From assembly GCA_026993705.1 (NCBI GenBank), contig JALWSJ010000233.1:1-19794 (forward strand): 19,794 nucleotides of DNA, read 5' to 3'. This document shows, piece by piece, positions 1 to 7,437 of the stretch (the first letter of the stretch is position 1; every line of letters starts with the position of its first letter). The notes beneath the pieces are model-generated. The model did not search any database, had not been told where the DNA came from, and saw nothing but the letters and a program-made list of their open reading frames with translations. Position numbers and translations under genes: made by a program. The DNA is from Flavobacteriales bacterium (lineage in GTDB: Bacteria > Bacteroidota > Bacteroidia > Flavobacteriales_D > Parvicellaceae).

Positions 1-81
1 TTGAACCGTATTCCAGAACATAAAGCAAATAAATTATTTGAGTTATTTCCTCAAAATTGGAAAGAACTCAATAACGAATAA
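1..81 (+). CDS. IS66-family transposase (TnpC), 3' end only
   Basis: The window opens inside a reading frame with 26 codons before a TAA at 79-81. The peptide contains NRIPEHKANKLFELFPQNW, which fits the IS66 C-terminal domain pattern as I remember it (VLxRIxxHxxNxLxELLPxxW at the extreme C-terminus of TnpC). The call is supported independently by a sequence resembling an IS66 terminal repeat 3-23 nt after the stop codon. TnpC is the DDE transposase subunit. The rest of the gene, with TnpA/TnpB if present, lies outside the window, so it cannot be said whether the element is intact. Confidence 0.75.
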   Translation: MNRIPEHKANKLFELFPQNWKELNNE

Positions 82-104
82 CATGTACTTTACCGTACGC
101 TTAC
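1..104 (+). mobile_element. Right end of an IS66-type insertion sequence
   Basis: The transposase end is followed by 84-104, whose reverse complement starts GTAAGCGTACGGTAAAG. IS66 elements typically have terminal repeats beginning GTAAGCG, so I place the right boundary at 104. Beyond it the sequence becomes, without a break, the second half of a structured repeat found four more times in the window. The element therefore appears to have inserted into that repeat's first hairpin. IS66 elements usually duplicate 8 bp of target, so the expected duplication is AAACCAAA (105-112), with its partner upstream of the window. Confidence 0.75.
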
Positions 105-202
105 AAACCAAAAGAGTGAGTATTGATAGCCCGACCCTAAAAGCAAAAAAGAGCGTTTCCAGAAAGGATATGCTCTTTTTTGCTTTTAGGGGAACGCCCA
201 AG
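105..202 (+). repeat. Structured repeat, copy 1 (5' part cut off by IS66)
   Basis: This holds the right arm of hairpin 1 (ACCAAAAG), the constant middle (GTATTGATAGCCCGACCC here) and the long hairpin: arm 135-154, 17-nt loop 155-171, arm 172-191, 20 bp all paired. The constant tail GGGGAACGCCCAA ends at 201. The arm sequence (CTAAAAGCAAAAAAGAGC) is unrelated to those of the other copies. The tail is 1 nt from the asparaginase stop codon at 203-205. Read from the minus strand the hairpin has an AAAAAAGAGC/GCTCTTTTTT core, so here it could also act as a transcription terminator for the leftward operon. Confidence 0.85.
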
Positions 203-1291
203 TTATTCTTCTTTTATTTCCCCGGAATATGATTTTACTATTTCTTTAGCAATGGTTTCAGGAGACGAATACTCTGCTAATAGCATCATTAATTTGGTTA
301 TTGCACTTTCTAAGGTTAGGTCCTTTCCTCCTATTATTCCGACTTTAGCCAATTCTTTACTTGTTTCATAGCGTCCTTGAATCACTTCTCCTTTTTTACA
401 TTGTGTAATATTCAGGATTGTAATGCCCTTAGATATAGCATCTTTTAAGATTGAAATAAACCACGGCTCAGTTGGAGCATTACCTGAACCGAAGGTTTGA
501 AGCACTACCCCTTTTAATTCAGGCATTGCAAAAAAGTGTTCTACATTTTTTTTTGAAATACCCGGAAATAGAGTTAATATCCCAACATTTGTATCAAAAT
601 TGTAATGTACTTTCAGGGGTACTGATGAAGACCTTAGAATCTTTGAATAATTATAATCTATATTTATCCCAGCATTGGCTAATATCGGATAATTAAAGGA
701 TGTAAAAGCCTCAAAATGTTCTGCATTAAGTTTTGTGGTTCTGTTGCCTCTATACAATTTATATTCAAAATATATTGCTACTTCAGGGACAATTGGCTTA
801 CCATTCTTTTTAGCACCTGCAATTTCTATTGCTGTTACTAAGTTTTCTTTTCCGTCTGTTCGTATTACTCCAATAGGCAATTGTGATCCCGTAAAGATTA
901 CAGGTTTATCCAAATTTTGTAACATAAAACTAAGAGCACTTGCCGAATAAGCCATGGTATCAGAGCCGTGCAGTATGACAAAACCATCATAATCATTGTA
1001 CCGTTCTTCAATCAACTTTGCTGTTTTTACCCAAACTTGAGGATTCATATTGGATGAATCTATTGGGTTTTTAAAAAATAAAGTATCAAGTTGATAGGGT
1101 ATTTTTTTTAACTCGGGAACTTCTTGCTCTATATGGTTAAAGTCGAAAGGTTTTAATGAACCCGATTCGTAATCGGTTATCATTCCGATTGTACCTCCTG
1201 TATAAATGATTAATATTTTTGACCTATTCACTTTTTTGTATTTCTTCGATATGGATTTGTTATTTCTTTCTCTTAAAGATTTCAAATTCAT
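203..1291 (-). CDS. ansA: Type I (cytoplasmic-type) L-asparaginase
   Basis: The predicted product has 362 residues and hydrolyses L-asparagine to aspartate and ammonia. The nucleophile motif YTGGTIGM (30-37, Thr31/Thr34) and the second active-site motif LHGSDTM (107-113) are present. The second motif has Ser where E. coli enzymes have Thr (HGTDT), a conservative change that I recall from other Bacteroidota. YRGNRTTK and FTGSQLPIG are further family landmarks, and no signal peptide is seen. I chose the ATG at 1291. A longer frame reaches only a TTG at 1330, and a GTG at 1231 would give an N-terminus closer to typical family length, because about 27 residues precede the conserved core. The ATG start overlaps the 3' end of lspA by 32 bp, which suggests translational coupling. 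It is the last gene of the leftward operon. Confidence 0.92.
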   Translation of the reverse strand: MNLKSLRERNNKSISKKYKKVNRSKILIIYTGGTIGMITDYESGSLKPFDFNHIEQEVPELKKIPYQLDTLFFKNPIDSSNMNPQVWVKTAKLIEERYNDYDGFVILHGSDTMAYSASALSFMLQNLDKPVIFTGSQLPIGVIRTDGKENLVTAIEIAGAKKNGKPIVPEVAIYFEYKLYRGNRTTKLNAEHFEAFTSFNYPILANAGINIDYNYSKILRSSSVPLKVHYNFDTNVGILTLFPGISKKNVEHFFAMPELKGVVLQTFGSGNAPTEPWFISILKDAISKGITILNITQCKKGEVIQGRYETSKELAKVGIIGGKDLTLESAITKLMMLLAEYSSPETIAKEIVKSYSGEIKEE

Positions 1292-1922
1292 TTTCAGAAT
1301 CTCCAAAAAATCGTTTATTGAAAAGAACAATAATGGCTATTCCAATGCTAATTGCCGAATCAGCAATATTGAAAACAGGCGGAAAAACTTCCTGTCCGGC
1401 TAATCCAAAAGGAAACCAATCCGGATAGTAAAACTCTGTATGAATCATATCAACAACACAACCGTGCAAGGGAGGTGCATATCCTTCAAAATTAAGCTTA
1501 GCAACTCCGCTATACCCCAACCAATCTTGAATAATCGGATCCCAAATTGTACCTCTATCAAACATTAATCCGTAGAAAGCACTATCTAAAATATTTCCCA
1601 AAGCTCCGGAAAAAATTAACGCCATAGAAATCAACAATCCTTTTGGAGCTTTATTTTCAATTAAATTTCGAATTAGGAAACCTAAACCAATAATCGCAAC
1701 TACTCGAAATAAACTTAACAAAATTTTTCCCCATTCTCCACCGAAAGCCATCCCGAAAGCCATTCCCGGATTTTCGATAAAATGAATTTTAATAAAGCCA
1801 AATTCTCCTAAGACTTCATGCAAAAGAGCGTGGGATTTCACCCATATCTTAACAAATTGATCGATGAACAATACCGAAAAAATGGTCAGTAAGACTAATT
1901 GAAAGCTCTTATTTTTAATCAT
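1260..1922 (-). CDS. lspA: Lipoprotein signal peptidase (signal peptidase II)
   Basis: This is a 220-residue inner-membrane aspartic protease that removes signal peptides from diacylglyceryl-prolipoproteins. Four hydrophobic segments are visible (about 8-26, 66-87, 95-120 and 183-202). Conserved motifs are ENPGMAFG (50-57), GNILDSAFYG (109-118, predicted catalytic Asp113) and FNIADSAISIG (184-194, predicted catalytic Asp188). It is longer than the roughly 160-170 residues of proteobacterial LspA because of a polar insertion between the last two segments (about 121-180), which Bacteroidota enzymes commonly carry. Its ATG overlaps the stop codon of the upstream SdpI-family gene by 8 bp, and its own end overlaps ansA. 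An 11-bp direct repeat (CCGAAAGCCAT on the plus strand) encodes the doubled GMAFGMAFG. Confidence 0.96.
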   Translation of the reverse strand: MIKNKSFQLVLLTIFSVLFIDQFVKIWVKSHALLHEVLGEFGFIKIHFIENPGMAFGMAFGGEWGKILLSLFRVVAIIGLGFLIRNLIENKAPKGLLISMALIFSGALGNILDSAFYGLMFDRGTIWDPIIQDWLGYSGVAKLNFEGYAPPLHGCVVDMIHTEFYYPDWFPFGLAGQEVFPPVFNIADSAISIGIAIIVLFNKRFFGDSENEFEIFKRKK

Positions 1923-2274
1923 CGAATCTTTTTGCTAATTCTTTTTCTGTTTTGTAAAACATAAAGAAAACACCAACTAAAATTATGGTAATCGACACTA
2001 AAGATGCTGTAATTTCATCTAATTTAGGAAAGAGTAAAGTAAGCAACCCTATCGAAGTATAAACAACTCCTAAAATCAACATTATTTTAGTTGAATACTT
2101 TTGAGAAAAATCCCAAGCTTCTTGCGACTGCATAGAACGTGATGTCCTATACCCATACAAACCGTTGATTTTTTTAGGAGGAAAGAACACCAATAATACG
2201 CCCACCAAAAAGAATCCCACCCCTAGAGAGGTAAGAATGATGAGCATTACGTTGGGAATTTCTTCTACATCCAT
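1915..2274 (-). CDS. SdpI/YhfL-family small membrane protein
   Basis: The product has 119 residues and three predicted transmembrane segments (about 8-31, 62-80 and 89-107). Between the first two is the family signature YGYRTSRSMQSQEAWDFSQKY, matching the (G)YRT...S...W..(A/S)(N/Q)+ pattern of the SdpI C-terminal domain. The founding member, Bacillus SdpI, is an immunity protein and signal receptor for the SdpC toxin. Most short homologues have no known role, and nothing here suggests a toxin partner. It lies 13 bp downstream of the DksA-like gene and overlaps lspA by 8 bp, so it is very likely cotranscribed with them. The family call is firm; the function is unknown. Confidence 0.8.
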   Translation of the reverse strand: MDVEEIPNVMLIILTSLGVGFFLVGVLLVFFPPKKINGLYGYRTSRSMQSQEAWDFSQKYSTKIMLILGVVYTSIGLLTLLFPKLDEITASLVSITIILVGVFFMFYKTEKELAKRFDD

Positions 2275-2287
2275 TTATTCGTCGGAA

Positions 2288-2680
2288 TTATCTGTTATCT
2301 TGCATTTTTTTTGCTTCGATACTTAGCGTTGCATGAGGAACTAATTTTAATCGTTCTTTACGAATCAACTTACCGGTTACTCGACAAACACCGTAGGTTT
2401 TGTTTTCTATTCTACGAAGTGCGTTTTCTAAATTCTTAACGAATTTTTCTTGACGAACTGCTAACTGAGCCATTTCCTCACGCATCATTGTTTCTGAACC
2501 GTCTTCCATCATATTAAATGAACGTCCTGTATCATTTGTGCCATGGTCTCCTTCGTGTGATAAAGATTCTTGTAAAAGGTGTAAATCTTCTTTTGCTTCT
2601 TTTAACTTTTCTTCTATCAATACTTTAAATTCAGCTAAATCTTCGTCGCTATATCTGTTTATTTTTTCTTTTTCTGACAT
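2288..2680 (-). CDS. TraR/DksA-family protein with degenerate zinc finger
   Basis: The product has 130 residues. Residues about 12-92 are charged and heptad-like and should form the DksA-type coiled-coil hairpin, with the tip around 42-62 (HEGDHGTNDTGRSF). The C-terminal part follows the DksA finger pattern YGxCxxxGxxIxxxRLxxxPxA at 96-117. Three of the four zinc-binding cysteine positions are replaced: Cys99 is kept, while Thr102, Ser120 and Ala123 occupy the others, so it probably does not bind zinc in the classical way. DksA binds the RNA polymerase secondary channel and tunes transcription with ppGpp; a related role is an inference. It sits 31 bp after ileS, an order I associate with Bacteroidota. 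The start is the ATG at 2680. Confidence 0.9.
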   Translation of the reverse strand: MSEKEKINRYSDEDLAEFKVLIEEKLKEAKEDLHLLQESLSHEGDHGTNDTGRSFNMMEDGSETMMREEMAQLAVRQEKFVKNLENALRRIENKTYGVCRVTGKLIRKERLKLVPHATLSIEAKKMQDNR

Positions 2681-2711
2681 AATCTTTAAAATTGTTTACT
2701 CTAAATAATCA

Positions 2712-5700
2712 TTAAATCTTTTCTAACTGCAACTCTGCCTCAACTCCTTTTTCTACTTCAAAAGAGAATAGATTACCCTCCAATTCATCAACCAAATCTA
2801 ATTTGTCGGCTAATGTTTCGGAACAAATATACTCTAAATTGTTTTTTATAGCATCATCTACTACTTCGTTTTTCTTTATTTTTAGGTGTATTTTATCAAC
2901 AACTTCTAAACCACTTTCTTTTCTGAGGTTTTGAATTCTATTCACAAACTCACGGGCAATTCCTTCTTCTTTCAATTCTTTAGACATAGTAACATCTAGA
3001 GCCACGGTAAGGTTTCCTTCAGTTGTAATCAACCAACCGGGAATATCGTCGGTTGATATTTCAAAATCGTTTAATTCCAATTCCACAACTGTTCCGTCAA
3101 TTTCTCCTTTCCAACCATTATTTTTTTCAATCTCCGCAATATCTTCTTGTGAAAATTCACCTACGGTTGCCATGATAGATTTCATTAGTTTACCGTATTT
3201 TTTCCCGATGGTTTTAAAGTTGGGTTTTATCTTTTTAACCAAAACACCTGATGTGTCTTTTAATAAATCCATTTCTTTGACATTGACCTCTGAAAGTATT
3301 AAATCCTTTACGGCTCTAATTCTATCTTCAAACGATTGATCCAAAATGGGTATCATTATTTTTTGAAGCGGTTGTCTTACTTTAATCTTTTCTTTTGCTC
3401 GAATACTCAGCACCATAGAAGACACGCGTTGAGCTATATCCATTCGTTCTTCCAATTCCAAGTCAATTTTACTATCATCTGCTGTTGGAAAATCAACCAA
3501 ATGCACAGAATCTTCGGTATGTTTATTCGATACTTTATTTAAATCTACAAATAACTTATCGGTATAGAAAGGAGCAAAAGGAGAGGCTAAAATAGCAACA
3601 GTTTCCAAACAAGTATAAAGTGTTTGGTATGCTGAAATTTTATCTTCTGAATATTCTCCTTTCCAGAAACGTCTTCTACATAAACGAACGTACCAATTGC
3701 TCAATTGGTCAGTTACAAAATTTTGAATTAATCTACCTGCTTTGGTTGGTTCATAATTTTCAAGCGACTGCTCTACTTCTTTTATCAAAGTATTTAATTT
3801 TGAAATAATCCAACGGTCTATTTCCAATTGTTTTTCGGTTGAAACTTGTGGCTCTTGATAAGTAAACTCATCAATATTAGCATAGAGAGCAAAGAAACCG
3901 TAAGTATTGTATAACGTTCCAAAAAGTTTTCTTTGCACTTCAACAATTCCTTCTTCGTCAAATTTTAAATTGTCCCAAGGCTGTGCATTGGTTATCATAT
4001 ACCAACGAGTCGCGTCTGCTCCGTATTTTGATAATGTTTTAAATGGGTCAACTGCATTCCCTAAACGTTTAGACATTTTCTGTCCGTTTTTGTCCAGTAC
4101 CAATCCATTTGAGATTACATTTTTATAGGCTGTGCGGTCAAAAACCATAGTAGCTATGGCATGCAAGGTGTAAAACCATCCTCTGGTTTGATCGACTCCC
4201 TCTGCTATAAAATCGGCTATTCCGTATCCTTTTTTATCGATTAACTCCTTGTTTTCAAATGGATAATGGTGTTGAGCAGTCGGCATAGACCCTGAATCAA
4301 ACCAAACATCTATTAAGTCAGATTCACGGTTCATCGGTTTTCCAGACGGCGAAACCAATACGACTTCATCTACATAGCTTTTGTGTAAATCAAATGTATT
4401 ATAGTTTTCATCGCTCATATCTTTAGGGTCAAATTGAGCAAAAGGATTCTTTTCCATTAAACCTGCTTGAATAGATTTTTCTACTTCATCCTTTAATTCT
4501 TTTACTGAACCAATGCAGATAGATTCGTTTCCATCTTCTGTACGCCAAACAGGAATAGGAATCCCCCAATAACGCGAACGCGATAAATTCCAATCGTTGG
4601 CATTTTCTAACCAATTTCCGAAACGACCTTCTCCGGTAGATTTTGGTTTCCAATTGATGGTTTTATTCAACTCAACCATTCTATCTTTTACCTCGGTAAT
4701 ACGAATAAACCAACTATCAAGTGGATAATATAATACCGGCTTGTCGGTACGCCAACAGTGCGGGTAACTGTGCTCGTGTTTTTCTACCTTAAAGGCTTTA
4801 TTTTCTTCTTTTAGACGAATGGCAATTTCTACATCTACCGATTTGTCGGGTACACTACCCTCTTCGTAATATTCATTTTTAACGTATTTTCCAGCCAATT
4901 CTCCCATTTCAGGTCTGAATTTGCCTTGTAAATCCACCAAAGGAACAAGATTTCCATTTTCATCTTCTACTAACATTGGCGGAACACCTGCTTCTTTAGC
5001 AACTTGGGCATCATCTGCTCCAAAGGTAGGGGCAATATGCACGATACCCGTACCATCTTCTGTAGTTACAAAATTACCGGGAATTACTCGAAAAGCTTCT
5101 TCTGGATTTTCTACAGGAAGAGTATAAGGTAATAATTGTTCGTATTTAATTCCTACTAAATCTTTTCCCTTGTATTTTTCTACTATTCTGTAAGGTATTT
5201 TTTTATCTCCAAATGTATAATTATCGATAGACAACTCCTCATTTTCAGGAACGTATTTCCCTGATAATTGTTTCACCACTAAAGTTTCTGCCAAAATAAT
5301 TTTGATTGGCTCTCCCGTATATTGATTAAACGTTTCTACCAACACATAATCAATTTTCGGACCTACTGCCAAAGCTGTATTCGACGGTAATGTCCACGGT
5401 GTAGTTGTCCATGCAATAAAGTAAGTATCATCCGGAAGAACATCATTGGACTTTGCTTTGAATTGAGCAACAATCGTAGTATCCTTTACATCTTTGTAAC
5501 AACCGGGTTGATTAATCTCATGAGAGCTCAATCCCGTCCCTGCTTTGGGTGAATAAGGTTGAATGGTGTAACCTTTATACATCAATCCCTTGTTGTAGAT
5601 TTGTTGCAACAGCCACCAAACCGACTCCATATATTTGTTTTCGTAGGTGATATAAGGATGTTCCATATCTACCCAATACCCCATTTTTTTGGTAAGGTCA

Positions 5701-6101
5701 TTCCAAACATCGGTGTAACGCATTACTGATTCTCTACACGCTTTGTTGTACTCTTCTACAGAAATTTTCTTTCCGATATCTTCTTTGGTTATTCCTAATT
5801 CTTTTTCAACCTTCAACTCTACGGGTAGTCCGTGTGTATCCCAACCTGCTTTTCGCTCAACGCGAAAACCTTTTAAGGTTTTATATCTGCAAAAAATATC
5901 TTTAACGGTTCTACCGATTACGTGATGAATACCGGGTAATCCGTTTGCCGAAGGAGGTCCTTCAAAAAAGATGAAAGGTTTATCAGGATTTTTAGTTTCT
6001 ACACTCTTCTTGAACGTATCGTTTTTCTTCCATCTTTCCAATACCTCTTCAGCTACATTAGGTAGATTTAGACCGTTATAGACGTTATATTTTTTGCTCA
6101 T
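2712..6101 (-). CDS. ileS: Isoleucyl-tRNA synthetase, type 2 (IleRS2-like), with GIHH in place of HIGH
   Basis: This class I aminoacyl-tRNA synthetase has 1129 residues, well above the roughly 930-940 of type-1 bacterial IleRS and in line with the longer type-2/eukaryote-like class. Landmarks are FFEGPPSANGLPGIHHVIGR (45-64), GWDTHGLPVE, an editing-domain region with PWTLPSNTALAVGP, WFDSGSMP, and the KMSKR loop at 675-679, followed by a long anticodon-binding and C-terminal region. The class I HIGH signature is GIHH (57-60), so its first and third positions are exchanged. As I recall, published work on type-2 IleRS links this GxHH form to very high mupirocin resistance. It follows the enoyl-CoA hydratase gene by 41 bp and precedes the DksA-like gene by 31 bp. 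As the only IleRS seen here it is presumably the housekeeping enzyme. Confidence 0.97.
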   Translation of the reverse strand: MSKKYNVYNGLNLPNVAEEVLERWKKNDTFKKSVETKNPDKPFIFFEGPPSANGLPGIHHVIGRTVKDIFCRYKTLKGFRVERKAGWDTHGLPVELKVEKELGITKEDIGKKISVEEYNKACRESVMRYTDVWNDLTKKMGYWVDMEHPYITYENKYMESVWWLLQQIYNKGLMYKGYTIQPYSPKAGTGLSSHEINQPGCYKDVKDTTIVAQFKAKSNDVLPDDTYFIAWTTTPWTLPSNTALAVGPKIDYVLVETFNQYTGEPIKIILAETLVVKQLSGKYVPENEELSIDNYTFGDKKIPYRIVEKYKGKDLVGIKYEQLLPYTLPVENPEEAFRVIPGNFVTTEDGTGIVHIAPTFGADDAQVAKEAGVPPMLVEDENGNLVPLVDLQGKFRPEMGELAGKYVKNEYYEEGSVPDKSVDVEIAIRLKEENKAFKVEKHEHSYPHCWRTDKPVLYYPLDSWFIRITEVKDRMVELNKTINWKPKSTGEGRFGNWLENANDWNLSRSRYWGIPIPVWRTEDGNESICIGSVKELKDEVEKSIQAGLMEKNPFAQFDPKDMSDENYNTFDLHKSYVDEVVLVSPSGKPMNRESDLIDVWFDSGSMPTAQHHYPFENKELIDKKGYGIADFIAEGVDQTRGWFYTLHAIATMVFDRTAYKNVISNGLVLDKNGQKMSKRLGNAVDPFKTLSKYGADATRWYMITNAQPWDNLKFDEEGIVEVQRKLFGTLYNTYGFFALYANIDEFTYQEPQVSTEKQLEIDRWIISKLNTLIKEVEQSLENYEPTKAGRLIQNFVTDQLSNWYVRLCRRRFWKGEYSEDKISAYQTLYTCLETVAILASPFAPFYTDKLFVDLNKVSNKHTEDSVHLVDFPTADDSKIDLELEERMDIAQRVSSMVLSIRAKEKIKVRQPLQKIMIPILDQSFEDRIRAVKDLILSEVNVKEMDLLKDTSGVLVKKIKPNFKTIGKKYGKLMKSIMATVGEFSQEDIAEIEKNNGWKGEIDGTVVELELNDFEISTDDIPGWLITTEGNLTVALDVTMSKELKEEGIAREFVNRIQNLRKESGLEVVDKIHLKIKKNEVVDDAIKNNLEYICSETLADKLDLVDELEGNLFSFEVEKGVEAELQLEKI

Positions 6102-6142
6102 TTTATTATTTTTCTAGGATATTACTCCAAACTTTAATCTGT

Positions 6143-6925
6143 TTATTTTCCTGAAAAGACCGGCTTTCTTTTCTCCATAAAGGCTGATGTACCTTCTTTA
6201 AAGTCTTCTGTACCGAAACACTTACCAAACTCGGTAATTTCTGTAACAAAACCGTCGATACCTTCTCGAAACTGTGCGTTAACGGCAACAATTGCACTAC
6301 TGATTGCTTTAGGTGAGTTTTTTACAATTTTACCGGCTATTTTTTCACAGGCAGGAATTAACTCTTCTGCATTTACCACGTGATTGACTAGACCCCATTT
6401 GTACGCATCGTTTGCATCTATCATTGAAGCAGTGGTTATCATTTCAAATGCCTTTCCTTTTCCTACTAACTGAGCTAAACGCTGTGTTCCGCCATAACCT
6501 GGTATTACGCCCAAAGAAACCTCAGGCAATCCCATTTTGGCATGTTCGGATGCTAAACGAATATGCGACGCCATTGCCAGCTCTAAGCCTCCACCAAGAG
6601 CAAATCCATTGATTGCTGCAATGACTGGTTTTGAAAGATTCTCTACTAAATTAAATAATTTTTGGTGTCCCTCTGCCGAAAGCAACTTCCCTTCTTCTAC
6701 AGAGAAACTTGCAAACTCTTTTATATCAGCTCCGGCGACAAAGGCTTTTTCTTCACTCCCTGTCAAAATAACTACTCGTATTACTCCGTCTTCTTCTACA
6801 TTGGTAAACGCTTGATTTAGTTCATCTATGGTTTCTTTGTTTAGAGCATTTAATTGTTTTGGACGGTTAATGGTAATATATGCTATTGCATCTTTTACCT
6901 CGAATAATATATTATTGTATACCAT
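6143..6925 (-). CDS. Enoyl-CoA hydratase/isomerase (crotonase superfamily)
   Basis: The product has 260 residues, the normal length for a single-domain crotonase. The acyl-CoA oxyanion-hole segments are AFVAGADIKEF (61-71) and NGFALGGGLELA (107-118). Both glutamates used by hydratases are in place, Glu115 in GGGLE and Glu135 in GLPEVSLGVIPGYGGTQRL. This favours hydration of 2-enoyl-CoA thioesters, either in fatty-acid beta-oxidation or a short-chain (crotonyl-CoA) pathway; the substrate cannot be told from sequence. I chose the ATG at 6925 because the longer frame begins with a TTG at 6949 that would lie at or upstream of the predicted transcription start. It is the first gene of the leftward operon, with a candidate promoter immediately upstream. 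Confidence 0.95.
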   Translation of the reverse strand: MVYNNILFEVKDAIAYITINRPKQLNALNKETIDELNQAFTNVEEDGVIRVVILTGSEEKAFVAGADIKEFASFSVEEGKLLSAEGHQKLFNLVENLSKPVIAAINGFALGGGLELAMASHIRLASEHAKMGLPEVSLGVIPGYGGTQRLAQLVGKGKAFEMITTASMIDANDAYKWGLVNHVVNAEELIPACEKIAGKIVKNSPKAISSAIVAVNAQFREGIDGFVTEITEFGKCFGTEDFKEGTSAFMEKRKPVFSGK

Positions 6926-6950
6926 TTTAGTGTTTTTTTTAGTAAGCAAA

Positions 6951-6981
6951 CAAAGATAATTATTTGTGCGTATTGATAAAC
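6951..6981 (-). promoter_or_regulatory. Candidate Bacteroidota sigma-A promoter of the leftward operon
   Basis: On the minus strand TATCTTTG (6951-6958) matches the phylum's TAnnTTTG -7 box. TTTA (6977-6980) lies 18 nt further upstream, about where the -33 TTTG box is expected. Transcription would begin near 6946, giving a leader of about 20 nt before the hydratase ATG at 6925. The prediction rests on sequence match and position only. Confidence 0.55.
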
Positions 6982-7021
6982 TTATTTTTTTAATTAATTA
7001 CAATCCCTTAATTGCACTTTT

Positions 7022-7145
7022 GCGTTAGGGATTATTAAGCGACTGTGAAAAACAGTTGAGTTTTTGAGCTAACGTAAAAATATCAGCTATTTTATAATCG
7101 ATTGATTATCAATGTTATATTTTTACGTTAGTTGGAATCCCTAAC
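7022..7145. repeat. Nested inverted repeats at the outer left end of the paired repeat region
   Basis: The outer pair is GTTAGGGATT (7024-7033) with AATCCCTAAC (7136-7145). Inside it, CTAACGTAAAAATAT (7069-7083) pairs perfectly with ATATTTTTACGTTAG (7117-7131) around a 33-nt loop. At the mirror-image right end of the region the same outer motif closes on a 3-nt loop instead (7835-7853). The interior therefore looks like about 100 bp inserted into, or lost from, the same hairpin. No gene is seen. Confidence 0.7.
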
Positions 7146-7284
7146 ACGGGACATCTGAGCACAATAAAACGTTTTTATTTTCCTTATACTTCTTCAAAAT
7201 TCTTTTCCATAGCTGGAGCTATGCAAAATAATTTTTCATCGTCTAAGAAAACTAAACTCCGTTTTCTTTGCACTCACCTATCCA
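7136..7284 (+). repeat. Extension arm of compound repeat, left copy
   Basis: This is 149 bp directly upstream of structured-repeat copy 2. It starts AATCCCTAACACG, contains the short hairpin CATAGCT-GG-AGCTATG (7208-7223) and CATCGTCTAAGAAAA (7237-7251), and ends at the GCGTTAGGG head of copy 2. The reverse complement of 7695-7843 matches it over most of its length with scattered changes. Arm plus copy 2 (7136-7437) is 302 bp, the same length as the mirror copy. Confidence 0.75.
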
Positions 7285-7437
7285 GCGTTAGGGATAGAAC
7301 GCGTGTTTGAGCTCTTTTTTGCTTGCTTGCTGTTTGCAAGCAAAAAAAGCGAGTAGTGATAGCCCGACCCCAATTTTCTAAAGAAACGTTGAGCGAGAGC
7401 GATATGTTTCTTTAGAAAATTGGGGGAATGCCCAAAT
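7285..7437 (+). repeat. Structured repeat, copy 2 (full length, 153 bp)
   Basis: The head is GCGTTAGGGATAGAACG. Hairpin 1 is TTTTTTGCTTGC (7315-7326) pairing with GCAAGCAAAAAA (7336-7347). The middle is GTAGTGATAGCCCGACCCC. Hairpin 2 is a 20-bp stem 7368-7387/7406-7425 with loop GTTGAGCGAGAGCGATAT. The tail is GGGGGAATGCCCAAAT. The tail has AATGC where other copies have AACGC, which still allows wobble pairing with the GCGTT of the head. The stem arm (AATTTTCTAAAGAAAC plus CCCC) differs from copies 1, 3, 4 and 5. Confidence 0.9.

Noticed and set aside
6106..6297. 63-codon minus-strand frame overlapping the enoyl-CoA hydratase 3' end
   Set aside because: It is a different frame inside a well-supported gene, with no domain or start context.
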